Of a stretch of DNA of 64,000 nt, positions 9,037-19,854 are shown one piece after another. Origin of the DNA: Rhodoferax sp. (GTDB lineage: Bacteria; Pseudomonadota; Gammaproteobacteria; Burkholderiales; Burkholderiaceae_C); the NCBI RefSeq assembly GCF_023700745.1, contig NZ_JAMPYG010000010.1, positions 45,934 to 109,933 on the forward strand. The letters run 5' to 3'. Every line of letters begins with the position of its first letter. Position 1 is the stretch's first letter. Both the position numbers and the translations under genes were made by a program. A model generated the notes under the pieces. It ran no database searches. It was not told the DNA's origin and saw only the letters and a program-made list of their open reading frames with translations.

Positions 9037-9965
9037 GTCGGAGTGTTGTCCTTGAGTTTGAGTTTGTTGTCGCGAACCGCAGCCCCGGTGTCCCAATCCA
9101 GCCGCGGGTAATGCCGCATGTCCACACCGCGCGTGCTGAGCACCTCGCGCACGCCGCCCAGGCGTTTGACGGCCAGGTCGCCCAGCCGCTGCGCCACCAG
9201 CACCGTCAGGATCTCAATCACGGTGAGGTGAACCAGGTAGGCCTCGGTTCCCACATGCATGACCGGATCTTCCGGGACATGGATGCCCAGCACGATGTCG
9301 GCGTGCTGAGCCAGTGCGGTGCCCTGCTGGGTCAGGGCAATCACCGTGGCGCCTTGCGAGCGTGCAACGTCCACCGCCTCGATCAGCGAAGGCATGCCGC
9401 CCACGTGCGAAATGGCAAATACCACGCCCTGGGGGATCATGGTGGCTGCCGAAACCAGCTGCAGATGAATGTCCAGGTAGGCGTTGGAGACCAGCCCCAG
9501 CCGGAACAGCCGGGCCTGCATGTCGGACGCCATGAAACTGGAGGTCACGCCCACGCTGTAACAATCCACGCGACTGGCGCGAACAATGGCATCGGCCGCC
9601 GCCTCTACCGCCGCCACGCTGAGTTGCGCCTGCACACCGCTGACCGCGGTGGCCGCACCCTTGATGACTTTGGAGATGACTTCCGGCGTGTCATCCTGGA
9701 GCTGCACCCGACGATGCAGGGGCGAACCGCTGACGGCCATTTCCTGCGCCAGCGCCAGCTTGAACTCGCGCAACCCGGGGTAGCCCAGGTCACGGCAGGT
9801 ACGCATGACGGTGGGCACTGAGCTGCCCGCCCGCTGCGCCAGCTGCTCAAAACTCTCATCCAGTACACGCTGCGGGTCTTGCAGGATCAGCGCCAGCACA
9901 CTGCGCCTGGATGTAGACGCACTCACCATGGTCTCGGCAATTTTGACAAGAACTCTTGAAGTCAT
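9033..9965 (-). CDS. MurR/RpiR-family transcriptional regulator (HTH + SIS domain)
   Basis: SFEQLAQRAGSSVPTVMRTCRDLGYPGLREFKLALAQEMA; SIS-like segment VVFAISHVGGMPSLIEAVDVARSQGATVIALTQ. Confidence 0.88.
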   Translation of the reverse strand: MTSRVLVKIAETMVSASTSRRSVLALILQDPQRVLDESFEQLAQRAGSSVPTVMRTCRDLGYPGLREFKLALAQEMAVSGSPLHRRVQLQDDTPEVISKVIKGAATAVSGVQAQLSVAAVEAAADAIVRASRVDCYSVGVTSSFMASDMQARLFRLGLVSNAYLDIHLQLVSAATMIPQGVVFAISHVGGMPSLIEAVDVARSQGATVIALTQQGTALAQHADIVLGIHVPEDPVMHVGTEAYLVHLTVIEILTVLVAQRLGDLAVKRLGGVREVLSTRGVDMRHYPRLDWDTGAAVRDNKLKLKDNTPT

Positions 9966-10031
9966 AAAGGGATCACGAAGAGGTGTGGGTTGACGTAACG
10001 CAGCAAAGACCGTCAAGGCAACACGCGAAAA

Positions 10032-11330
10032 TCAGAAACAGGTCACCAGGGCATCGCAGACCACATAGTTTTCATCCACCACCGGCATCCAGCGCCATTT
10101 ATCAAACGTGGTACAGGGATGCGAAATTCCCAGCGCCACCACATCACCCACCTGTAGGGCGGCATGCTCGGGGCCGGTGCCGCGCAAATAAGCGTGCTGG
10201 TCGTTCAAGCCACTGATCTTCCAGTCGGCGGGCGCATCCGTCACAGCAGCGCTTCCCGGCTTGTAAAAAGACAGCGGGATGGGCAAGTCAAGATCGTAAG
10301 AAATATCGCGTTTGCCCACCGCCAGGATCACCAGCCCGGGCTCGGGGCAGGATTGCACCGAGGCCCAGACCTCCATGGCCGCCTGCAAACCGTCACTGCA
10401 ATGCAGACGCGAATTGACCGCACTGACCATGCGTTTGTAAAACCCGTGGTCGTGTGTGACGTAGCAACCCGATCGCAACAGGCCGCGTACCGGACGCGAC
10501 AGCTGAGGCTTGAGCCGGTTCGCCACCAAATCGAAAATCGCCGAACCGCCAGCCGTTAGGAGCACTTCCTCGTTGTCGAATAAATGCTGCTGGTCACAAA
10601 CCACGGCAATGTCACAAACACGCTGCATCAGCGCTGCAGCATAAGTCTCATCCGCCGCTGACTGGCCGGTCGCGCCCAGGCCTTCATAGCATTCGATGCC
10701 AACCAGACGGCAAGCTGGACTGCCATGGAGGCGGCGGGCCAATGCCTGCGCCTCATCCTGGCTGCGGCAACCGGTCCGTCCACCCGCAACACCGATTTCC
10801 AGCAGAACCTCAAAAGGCTGCACGTCTGCCTGGGAGTCGTTCTGGGACTGGTACCAGGCTTCAATCAAGCCAAGTTGTGCCAGCGAATCCACCAGAAACA
10901 CCACACGCAACCCGGCGTGCTCACGCTGCAGGTCCTGAATGCCGGCCAGATCGACCGCAGCGAAGACCTGGTTGGCGATCAGGCAACGGCGTGCACCCGC
11001 CAAGACACCGGCTCGCATCTGGACCACGGTGGCAAAGGTCAGACCCCAGGCCCCTTCATCGAGCTGGCGCCTGAACAACTGGGGCGACATGGTGGTCTTG
11101 CCATGCGGCGCCATGTCCAGGCCGTTGTCGACAGCGAAGCGCTGCATCCACGACAGGTTGTGCTGCAAGGCCTCTTGCTTGACCAGCGCCAGCGGCAGAG
11201 GCAGGTCACCGTCCAGCACGCACCAGCGCTGCGCGGCAATTTGCGAGCAGCGCAAGGGTGCGCTGGTGTGCGGAAAGCCCTTGAATGAATGGTCAATCTG
11301 CGGATCGAGAATGTCTTGCAACGTGGTCAT
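10032..11330 (-). CDS. DSD1-like PLP-dependent amino acid deaminase / D-threonine aldolase family (Alr-type fold)
   Basis: PLP-lysine motif DMAPHGKTTMSPQLFRRQLDEGAWGLTFAT; C-terminal ISHPCTTFDKWRWMPVVDENY. Confidence 0.82.
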   Translation of the reverse strand: MTTLQDILDPQIDHSFKGFPHTSAPLRCSQIAAQRWCVLDGDLPLPLALVKQEALQHNLSWMQRFAVDNGLDMAPHGKTTMSPQLFRRQLDEGAWGLTFATVVQMRAGVLAGARRCLIANQVFAAVDLAGIQDLQREHAGLRVVFLVDSLAQLGLIEAWYQSQNDSQADVQPFEVLLEIGVAGGRTGCRSQDEAQALARRLHGSPACRLVGIECYEGLGATGQSAADETYAAALMQRVCDIAVVCDQQHLFDNEEVLLTAGGSAIFDLVANRLKPQLSRPVRGLLRSGCYVTHDHGFYKRMVSAVNSRLHCSDGLQAAMEVWASVQSCPEPGLVILAVGKRDISYDLDLPIPLSFYKPGSAAVTDAPADWKISGLNDQHAYLRGTGPEHAALQVGDVVALGISHPCTTFDKWRWMPVVDENYVVCDALVTCF

Positions 11331-11347
11331 GGAAACTTCCTTTTTGG

Positions 11348-12316
11348 TTACGCTGTCAGCAGCGTGATGTCATCGCGGATACAGGCTTTGAAACGGCCCT
11401 GCCCCATGTCCCGCAATTCGGGACGGGTACTGGCACAGGCGTCTGTCGCATGCGGGCAGCGGGTTCGAAACACACAACCGGAAGGCGGATTGACAGGACT
11501 GGGGATATCGCCCTTGAGTGCAATATAGTCGTTTTTTTGCTCGGGATCGGGCTTGGGCGAAGCGGCCAGCAATGCCTGGGTATAAGGGTGCCAAGGCTGC
11601 GCAAACAGCTCCGCCGTTGGCGCCACTTCCATGACACGTCCCAGGTACAGCACCACCACACGGTCGCACAAGTACTCAACCACATCCAGGTCATGCGAAA
11701 TGAACAGCATGGTCAGCGACAGACGGTCGCGCAGATCGCACAGCAAGTTGACCACCTGCGCCTGAATCGACACATCCAGCGCGGACAAAGGCTCGTCGGC
11801 CACGATGAACTCGGGTTCGACCGCCAACGCCCGAGCCACCCCAATACGCTGGCGCTGGCCACCGGAAAACTCGTGCGGGTAGCGGCTCGCATGTTCGGCG
11901 CGCAATCCAACCAGTTCCAGCAATTCGGCGATACGCGCCTCCCGGGCTGCACGGCCCTTGGCCAAACCGTGCACCTGCAAGGCCTCCCCCAGAATATCCT
12001 TCACCCGCATTTTTGGATTCAGGCTGGCATAGGGGTCTTGGAAAATCATTTGCAGCTTGCTGCGCAAGCTTCGCATGCGGGCGCTGGAGGCCGCACCCAG
12101 GTCTTCACCCCGATACAGCACCTGGCCTGCGGTGCTTTCAATCAGGCGCAGCAGGGTGCGTCCAATAGTGCTTTTACCCGACCCAGATTCCCCGACCAGT
12201 CCCAGCGTTTCGCCGGCCTGAATCGAAAAGGACACATCGTCTACAGCCCGCACCGGTTTGACCCGTGAGCCGAAATAGCGGTGCAGTTGCTTGACTTCGA
12301 CCAACGGTGCGCTCAT
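11348..12316 (-). CDS. Peptide ABC transporter ATP-binding protein (DppF/OppF type)
   Basis: [39 protein letters not shown] oligopeptide-type C-terminus. Confidence 0.92.
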   Translation of the reverse strand: MSAPLVEVKQLHRYFGSRVKPVRAVDDVSFSIQAGETLGLVGESGSGKSTIGRTLLRLIESTAGQVLYRGEDLGAASSARMRSLRSKLQMIFQDPYASLNPKMRVKDILGEALQVHGLAKGRAAREARIAELLELVGLRAEHASRYPHEFSGGQRQRIGVARALAVEPEFIVADEPLSALDVSIQAQVVNLLCDLRDRLSLTMLFISHDLDVVEYLCDRVVVLYLGRVMEVAPTAELFAQPWHPYTQALLAASPKPDPEQKNDYIALKGDIPSPVNPPSGCVFRTRCPHATDACASTRPELRDMGQGRFKACIRDDITLLTA

Positions 12317-13374
12317 GCAATACTCCTGGGTGGCGTCGCAGCGCGTTCGGCTGGTGAAAGCATGCAACGTACGAAGCGCTGTGCATTTTCTTGCAGCAAG
12401 GCCGGCATGGCACTGCTGCAGCCAGCCTGAGCGTAGTCACAGCGCGGCTCGAACGCACAGCCCGGCGGTGGCGCCAGCGGGCTGGACACCTGGCCGCGAA
12501 TGGCATAGAGGCGCCGCGTGCCGCTGCCAGCCAACTCCCGCTTGCGCTGCTGTGCAGGCAGGCAAGCGAGCAAACCCTGCGTATAGGGGTGCCGGGGTGA
12601 AGCGAAGAGTTCTCGCACCGGGGCCGACTCGACAATGCGCCCGGCATACATCACCGCCACATCATCGGCGTGGTGGGCCACTACCCCCAGGTTGTGCGTG
12701 ATGAAAAGAATACTCATGCCGGTTTCAACCTGCAGGCGACGCATCAGCTCCAGAATCTGCGCCTGGATGGTCACATCGAGTGCCGTGGTCGGCTCGTCGG
12801 CAATCAACAGCGTCGGATTACAGGCCATGGCCAGCGCAATCATCACGCGCTGGCGCATGCCACCCGACAGCTGGTGCGGGTACTCACGCAGCCGTTGTGC
12901 CGCAGCTGGCATCTCGACCAGCTCCAGCATGCGCTGGGCGTGAGCCATGGCAGCCTGGCGGTCCAGCCCCATGTGCAGGCGCCCCGCCTCCGCAATCTGT
13001 TCGCCCACCGTGAAGACGGGGTTCAGGCTGGTCATGGGTTCCTGAAAAATCATCGCAATCTCATTGCCACGAACGTGGCGCATGGCCGGCTCGGGCAAGG
13101 CCAGCAAATCTACCGTCTGACCTTCGCGGTTGGTAAACAGCGCCTGGCCACTGACCTGTGTGGATGCGGTGCGCGACAACAGGCGCATCAGCGTCAGGCT
13201 GGTCACCGATTTTCCGGACCCAGACTCACCAACCAGGGCCGTGGTTTTCCCGGGGCGGATGCTGAAGCTGACATCGGCCACCGCGCGGATCAGCCCCTCG
13301 TCGGTGTCAAAGAAAGTACTCAGATTACGGACATCGAGCCGCAGCGGTTCAAGAGAAGCAGGAGGCAAGTTCAT
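12313..13374 (-). CDS. Peptide ABC transporter ATP-binding protein (DppD/OppD type)
   Basis: [63 protein letters not shown]. Confidence 0.93.
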   Translation of the reverse strand: MNLPPASLEPLRLDVRNLSTFFDTDEGLIRAVADVSFSIRPGKTTALVGESGSGKSVTSLTLMRLLSRTASTQVSGQALFTNREGQTVDLLALPEPAMRHVRGNEIAMIFQEPMTSLNPVFTVGEQIAEAGRLHMGLDRQAAMAHAQRMLELVEMPAAAQRLREYPHQLSGGMRQRVMIALAMACNPTLLIADEPTTALDVTIQAQILELMRRLQVETGMSILFITHNLGVVAHHADDVAVMYAGRIVESAPVRELFASPRHPYTQGLLACLPAQQRKRELAGSGTRRLYAIRGQVSSPLAPPPGCAFEPRCDYAQAGCSSAMPALLQENAQRFVRCMLSPAERAATPPRSIA

Positions 13375-13388
13375 GGGCTAGGACGGTC

Positions 13389-14228
13389 TCACATCGACTT
13401 TTTAAGCCGTGGATCAAGCAGGTCACGCACACCATCACCCAGCAGTTGCAAGGACAGCGCCGTCAGGATGATGGCAAACCCGGGAAACAAAACAATCCAG
13501 AGTGCCTGGTAGGCATACTGCTGACTACCAGCCACCATGGTGCCCCAGGTCGGAATCTCAGGCGGGACACCCACACCCAGAAAGGACAGCGCAGCCTCGG
13601 CCAGAATGGCATAGGCAAAGATGAACGAAGCCTGTACCAGAATGGGCGATATGAGATTGGGCAAGATGTGCCGCCACAGAATACGGGTGGTCGACACGCC
13701 CAGAGCTCGCGCCGCTTCAATAAAGAGCAGTTCACGCACCACCAGGGTCGAGGCACGCACCACCCGCGCCACGCGCGGCGTGTACACCAGCACCAGTGCC
13801 AGCACCACGTTGTACATCGACGGCTCCAGAATGGCCACCAACGCGATGGCCAGCAGAATGTCGGGGAAGGACATCATCGCGTCCACCACCCGCATGATGG
13901 GTGCATCGAGCCGGCGGAAAAAACCCGCCACCAGCCCAAACAGCGTTCCCAACGCAATGGCGCCCATAGCCGTCAACGCGGCAATGGTGAGCGAATAACG
14001 GCCACCAAAGGCAATCCGCGCAAACAGGTCGCGACCGAGTTCGTCTGTCCCCATGATGTGGCTGGCCGTAGGGGCCGCAAGGCGCTGGCTGATCGCCGTG
14101 TCATTGGGGTCAAAGCCGGTAATCACGTTGGCCAGCAACGCCATCACGACCACCATCAACAGGCAGATGGCGGCCAGCAGCACGATGCGCCGGCGGAACA
14201 GCTTTTTGAGAATCAGCGGGAATTTCAT
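13389..14228 (-). CDS. Peptide ABC transporter permease (DppC type)
   Basis: HIMGTDELGRDLFARIAFGGRYSL; AEAALSFLGVGVPPEIPTWGTM. Confidence 0.93.
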   Translation of the reverse strand: MKFPLILKKLFRRRIVLLAAICLLMVVVMALLANVITGFDPNDTAISQRLAAPTASHIMGTDELGRDLFARIAFGGRYSLTIAALTAMGAIALGTLFGLVAGFFRRLDAPIMRVVDAMMSFPDILLAIALVAILEPSMYNVVLALVLVYTPRVARVVRASTLVVRELLFIEAARALGVSTTRILWRHILPNLISPILVQASFIFAYAILAEAALSFLGVGVPPEIPTWGTMVAGSQQYAYQALWIVLFPGFAIILTALSLQLLGDGVRDLLDPRLKKSM

Positions 14229-14232
14229 GGGG

Positions 14233-15174
14233 CTAATACTTCACGCGTGGATCGACTGCCATGTACAGCAGGTCGGTCAGAAAATTGATCACCACATAAA
14301 TCATGGCAATCACCAGCAAGGCACCCTGGATCACCGGATAGTCACGCCGCAGCACGGCGCTCACCACCAGGTTGCCGACGCCGGGCAGACCAAACACGGT
14401 TTCCGTGACCACGGCCCCGCCGATCATCATCGCCACGGTCAGACCCAGTACGGTGATGATGGGCACCAGCGCATTGCGCAGCGTGTGCTTGAGCACCACC
14501 ACATGTTCAGACAACCCCTTGGCGCGGGCGGTGCGCACATAGTCTTCACCCAGCACATCCAGCATGGACGCGCGCGTAAACCGGATGATCAGGGCCGAGT
14601 TGAGCACGCCCAGGACCACCGATGGCAGCACCAGATAGTGAATGCGTTCCATCAGTGCAGCGCCGGGGTCGCCATAGCCCGACACCGGAAACCAGCCCAT
14701 GGACACCGCAAATATCTGCATCAGCACCAGCCCCATCCAGAAGCTCGGAATGCTGGCACCCAGCATGGCAAAGCCGGTAAGCAGCTGGTCAATGAATCTG
14801 CCTCGAAAAACCGCCGAAACAATACCGCAAGGCACACCGATTACCGTAGCAATAAAAACCGACATCAATGTCAACAAGGTGGTGGGTTCGGCCCGCTCCC
14901 ACAGCGCCTGTGTGACCGGACGCTGCAGAAAGATAGACTCACCCAGATTGCCGTGCAAAAGTTCTTTGACCCAGTAGCCGAACTGCACCGGCAGTGGCCT
15001 GTCCAGGCCATACTCCTTCTGCACACGGGCAATGTCTTGCGCCGTCGCCTGATCCCCCAGCAACACCGCGATGGGGTCGCCCGCAGCGGCGTGCGTCAGC
15101 ACAAAAACGATGACGGCAACCAGCGCCATGACCACCAACATGCCCATAGCGCGCGACAACAGATAGCGTGTCAT
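14233..15174 (-). CDS. Peptide ABC transporter permease (DppB type)
   Basis: GDPIAVLLGDQATAQDIARVQKEYGLDRPLPVQFGYWV; TETVFGLPGVGNLVVSAVLRRDYPVIQG. Confidence 0.93.
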   Translation of the reverse strand: MTRYLLSRAMGMLVVMALVAVIVFVLTHAAAGDPIAVLLGDQATAQDIARVQKEYGLDRPLPVQFGYWVKELLHGNLGESIFLQRPVTQALWERAEPTTLLTLMSVFIATVIGVPCGIVSAVFRGRFIDQLLTGFAMLGASIPSFWMGLVLMQIFAVSMGWFPVSGYGDPGAALMERIHYLVLPSVVLGVLNSALIIRFTRASMLDVLGEDYVRTARAKGLSEHVVVLKHTLRNALVPIITVLGLTVAMMIGGAVVTETVFGLPGVGNLVVSAVLRRDYPVIQGALLVIAMIYVVINFLTDLLYMAVDPRVKY

Positions 15175-15301
15175 GACGATCTTTCTTTAACACCCTAGGA
15201 ACACAGAACTGACGGGCGCCCACCCAGCCACCCCAAGTCACCACACTGCACCCCGCGATGCAGCGCCGTACGCAAAGCAACAAGCGCGAGGGGCCGGATC
15301 A

Positions 15302-16861
15302 TCAATTTTTCAAGCCGGTATTCCAGAAGAATGGCCAGGTCGAAGGAATGTAGCCCTGCAGCGCAGGCGATCTGGCCGACAGGCTGTTGAACTTACCCAC
15401 ATTGATATACGGCACTTCGTCATAAATCACCTGCTGGACCGCACCCCACAAGGCACCGCGCTTGGCAGGATTGGATTCCTGGTTCAGCTTGGCCAGTGCA
15501 GCCTGCTTGGCCGGCGAACTCCACCAGCCCGGGGCTCCCTCGCCAAGTTGCGGCGGCGACAGCATGGGTTCCGGGAACTGGCCCGAATGCGTGATGTAGA
15601 TGTCCCAGAGCCTGGAGTCGCTGCGGCGTTGCACCAGCGTGGCCCAATCAACCACATTCAACTCAGGTTTGAAGCCGGCGCGCTTGAGCTGCTCGGCCAT
15701 GATCAGCGCCATGTTGTAATGGAAGTCGTACTGACGGCTGGTCAGGATGCGGATGGGTTCACCCTTGTAGCCTGCCATAGCAGCCTGTTTTTTGGCCTTG
15801 GCTGCGTCACGTTCGTTGTATTTGTCTGCCCCTGCCGCCGAGTAAAACGGGGTGCCTTTGGGGAAATGGTTGGGTTCAGCCACAAAGAAACGCGTGTCAC
15901 CAAAACCGGCAGCCAGCATTTCACCTTCGCCAATGCTGGTTTGCACTGCCTGACGCAAGGCCTGCGAGGCCAGCACACCTTCTTTGGTGTTGAACACCAT
16001 GTACGGGAAACCAAAGGAAGGTGTCAGGATCGGAACGGTCTTGCCGCCTGATTTTTCCAGGCGACCCAGCGCCTCGGTCGGCAGCAGGTCGGCGAATTGG
16101 TATTGCCCGGCCAGCGAACCTTCCACGCGCGTGTTGGCGTTGGGCACGGGGATAAAACGCAGCTCATCGGCAATGGCAGTTTTTTTGCCACCATAGCCAC
16201 TGGGAGCCTCTTGGCGCGCAGAGTAATGATCGAATCGGGTCAACAGCACATACTGGTCAGGACGGCGCTCCTTGAATTTGTAAGGGCCGGTTCCAATGAA
16301 CTCCCTGAGTGGCGTGGCCATCGATTCCTTGGCCATGATGGCTGCCATGCCGGAAGGCATCGCCAGCTGCGACAGCAATGGTGCATAAGGTGTCTTGAGT
16401 GTGATCTCGATACCATGCTCACCCTTGGCTGAGAGGTCTGCCACGTCCTTGGACAATGCCTTGCCACGCGGTGACACATCCATCCAGCGCTTGAGACTGT
16501 CCACCACGTCTTCGGAATTCATTTCGCGACCATTGTGAAACTGCACCCCCTTGCGCAAGCTGATGCTGTAGTGTTTGCCATCGGCCGACACCTTGGGCAG
16601 GCCTTCAGCCAGCATCGGTGTGATCTTCCAGTTGGCATCAAAGGTGTAGAGCGGTTCATACACATGTTGCATGATGGTTGCCACAAGATCGATCGGGGAC
16701 GCCATGGGGTCCAGCGTTTGCGGCTCAGCCGTCATGGCCAGGTTGAGGGGGGCTTTTGACAGCGTTTGTGCCTGTACACCCATCGGCAACAGGGCCGTGC
16801 CACTCACCACCAGTGCTAAAGCCACCGCCTCGCGACGGTTGATCCAGAATTTTTTCAACAT
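15302..16861 (-). CDS. Peptide/solute ABC transporter substrate-binding protein (family 5)
   Basis: Signal peptide; LNLAMTAEPQTLDPMASPIDLVATIMQHVYEPLYTFDANWKITPMLAEGLPKVSADGKHYSISLRKGVQFHNGREMNSEDVVDSLKRW. Confidence 0.92.
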   Translation of the reverse strand: MLKKFWINRREAVALALVVSGTALLPMGVQAQTLSKAPLNLAMTAEPQTLDPMASPIDLVATIMQHVYEPLYTFDANWKITPMLAEGLPKVSADGKHYSISLRKGVQFHNGREMNSEDVVDSLKRWMDVSPRGKALSKDVADLSAKGEHGIEITLKTPYAPLLSQLAMPSGMAAIMAKESMATPLREFIGTGPYKFKERRPDQYVLLTRFDHYSARQEAPSGYGGKKTAIADELRFIPVPNANTRVEGSLAGQYQFADLLPTEALGRLEKSGGKTVPILTPSFGFPYMVFNTKEGVLASQALRQAVQTSIGEGEMLAAGFGDTRFFVAEPNHFPKGTPFYSAAGADKYNERDAAKAKKQAAMAGYKGEPIRILTSRQYDFHYNMALIMAEQLKRAGFKPELNVVDWATLVQRRSDSRLWDIYITHSGQFPEPMLSPPQLGEGAPGWWSSPAKQAALAKLNQESNPAKRGALWGAVQQVIYDEVPYINVGKFNSLSARSPALQGYIPSTWPFFWNTGLKN

Positions 16862-16879
16862 GCATAACTCCTTATGATA

Positions 16880-16894
16880 TGAAAGTATTTTTCA
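16880..16894. promoter_or_regulatory. Palindrome TGAAAGTATTTTTCA, candidate operator
   Basis: TGAAA-N5-TTTCA arms; upstream of dppA-like (-) and ridA (+). Confidence 0.45.
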
Positions 16895-16963
16895 AGATAT
16901 AAAGAATATTCCAGCAATAATCACAAAAAAATCAGTAAAAACCCTTGGATTGTGCATTTAATA

Positions 16964-16978
16964 TGAAAATATATTTCA
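16964..16978. promoter_or_regulatory. Palindrome TGAAAATATATTTCA, candidate operator (second copy)
   Basis: TGAAA-N5-TTTCA arms identical to the first site, 84 bp away. Confidence 0.45.
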
Positions 16979-17098
16979 CTTTGAAGCGCAAGGCGCATGA
17001 CGTTGGGGCATGGAGCCTTAACATACAGACCAGCCTGGATCGTTCGGGCTGGCACCCTTCATTTTTTATTTATTGTTCGCCTAACAGGAATCTTCACA

Positions 17099-17491
17099 AT
17101 GTCCGCACTTGAATACTTTGGTAACCCGCCCGTCGCCTCCGACCACCAGCCCCGTCCGTTTTCACCAGCCGTGCGCGCTGGCGACTTTGTCTATGTATCA
17201 GGCCAGGTTCCCGCTGACGAAAACGGTGAAATCGTGCTGGGTGGAATCGAAGCACAAACGCGGCAAGTCATGAAAAATCTTTCCGCAGCGTTAGCACTGG
17301 CCGGCTGCACACTGGACGACGTTTGCAAAACCACGGTATGGTTGCAGGACGCGCGCGACTTCGGCAGTTTCAATCGCGTCTACATGAGCTACTTTGGCGA
17401 CAAAAAGCCGGCCCGCTCCACCACTGAGGCACGTCTGATGGTGGAGGCCAGGGTTGAAATCGATGTCGTGGCTTACAAGCCCCGCGCTTAA
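17099..17491 (+). CDS. RidA family protein, copy 2
   Basis: VRAGDFVYVSGQVPADENGEIVLGGIEAQTRQVMKNLSAALALAGCTLDDVCKTTVWLQD. Confidence 0.92.
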   Translation: MSALEYFGNPPVASDHQPRPFSPAVRAGDFVYVSGQVPADENGEIVLGGIEAQTRQVMKNLSAALALAGCTLDDVCKTTVWLQDARDFGSFNRVYMSYFGDKKPARSTTEARLMVEARVEIDVVAYKPRA

Positions 17492-17582
17492 GACTGCACA
17501 CCCCCAATCCTTTCCTCGCCTGTACCCGGATAGCACCAGCCAGCAGGCGGTGCGTTGGGTTGATGACGGCCTATGGCTTGCC

Positions 17583-18539
17583 TTACCCAACCAACTGTTG
17601 CTCCAATTCATGCAGCACGCGGTAACACGGCAACACGCTGGCCACACTGCTGTTGGGCTGGCGACCCTCGCGGATGGCGGCAAAGAATTCGCGGTCTTGC
17701 AGTTCGATGCCGTTCATGCTCACCGCCACGCCTGACACGTCGATTTTTTCTTCCTTGCCGTTGAACAGGTCGTCATAACGCGCGATGTAGGTGGCCGTGT
17801 CGCCGATGTAGCGGAAAAATGTGCCCAGCGGGCCGTCGTTGTTGAAGCTCAGGCTCAGCGTGCAAATGGCGCCATTGGCGCTTTTTAGCTGGATGCTCAT
17901 GTCCATGGCAATGCCCAGGGTGGGGTGGATCGGCCCCTGGATGGCGTTGGCCTTGACCACCGGACTGCCGCATTGGTAAGCGAACAGGTCCACCGTGTGG
18001 GCGGCGTGGTGCCACAGCAAATGGTCGGTCCAGCTGCGCGGCTGGCCCAGCGCGTTCATGTTGGAGCGGCGAAAAAAGTAGGTTTGCACGTCCATCTGCT
18101 GGATGTTGAACCGGCCCGCCGTGATTTGCTGGTGCACATACTGGTGGCTCGGGTTGAAGCGGCGGGTGTGGCCACACATGGCGACCAGGCCTGAGGCCTC
18201 TGCCACCTGCGCCACCGCCTCACCATCCTTCAGCACATCGCACAGCGGAATCTCCACCTGCACATGCTTGCCCGCTTGCAGGCAGGCCAGCGTTTGCGCG
18301 GCGTGCATTTGCGTGGGTGTGCACAAAATGACCGCGTCCACCTCTTTCAGCGCTAGGCTGTCAGACAGTTCTGTGGTGACGTGGCCAATGCCGTATTTGG
18401 CAGCGATCTCTTTGGTTTTGCCGAGCTCGCGGCTCACCAGAGAGACGACTTCAACGCCTTCGATGTTCTTGATGCCGTCCAGGTGCTTGATGCCAAAGGC
18501 ACCGGCACCGGCCAGGGCGACCTTGATGGGTTTCGTCAT
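17583..18539 (-). CDS. ligC: Gfo/Idh/MocA oxidoreductase, likely 4-carboxy-2-hydroxymuconate-6-semialdehyde dehydrogenase
   Basis: KVALAGAGAFGIKHLDGIKNIEGVEVVSLVSR; MCGHTRRFNPSHQYVHQ; directly follows the ligAB-like genes. Confidence 0.87.
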   Translation of the reverse strand: MTKPIKVALAGAGAFGIKHLDGIKNIEGVEVVSLVSRELGKTKEIAAKYGIGHVTTELSDSLALKEVDAVILCTPTQMHAAQTLACLQAGKHVQVEIPLCDVLKDGEAVAQVAEASGLVAMCGHTRRFNPSHQYVHQQITAGRFNIQQMDVQTYFFRRSNMNALGQPRSWTDHLLWHHAAHTVDLFAYQCGSPVVKANAIQGPIHPTLGIAMDMSIQLKSANGAICTLSLSFNNDGPLGTFFRYIGDTATYIARYDDLFNGKEEKIDVSGVAVSMNGIELQDREFFAAIREGRQPNSSVASVLPCYRVLHELEQQLVG

Positions 18540-19851
<1,312 letters not shown>

Positions 19852-19854
19852 ACG

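Noticed and set aside
7549-9111. 520-aa + strand ORF
   Set aside because: Fully antisense to the clear N-acyl-D-amino-acid deacylase; His/Gln/Arg-rich composition typical of GC-rich antisense frames.
14053-15198. 381-aa His-rich + strand ORF
   Set aside because: Antisense to dppB/dppC-type permeases.
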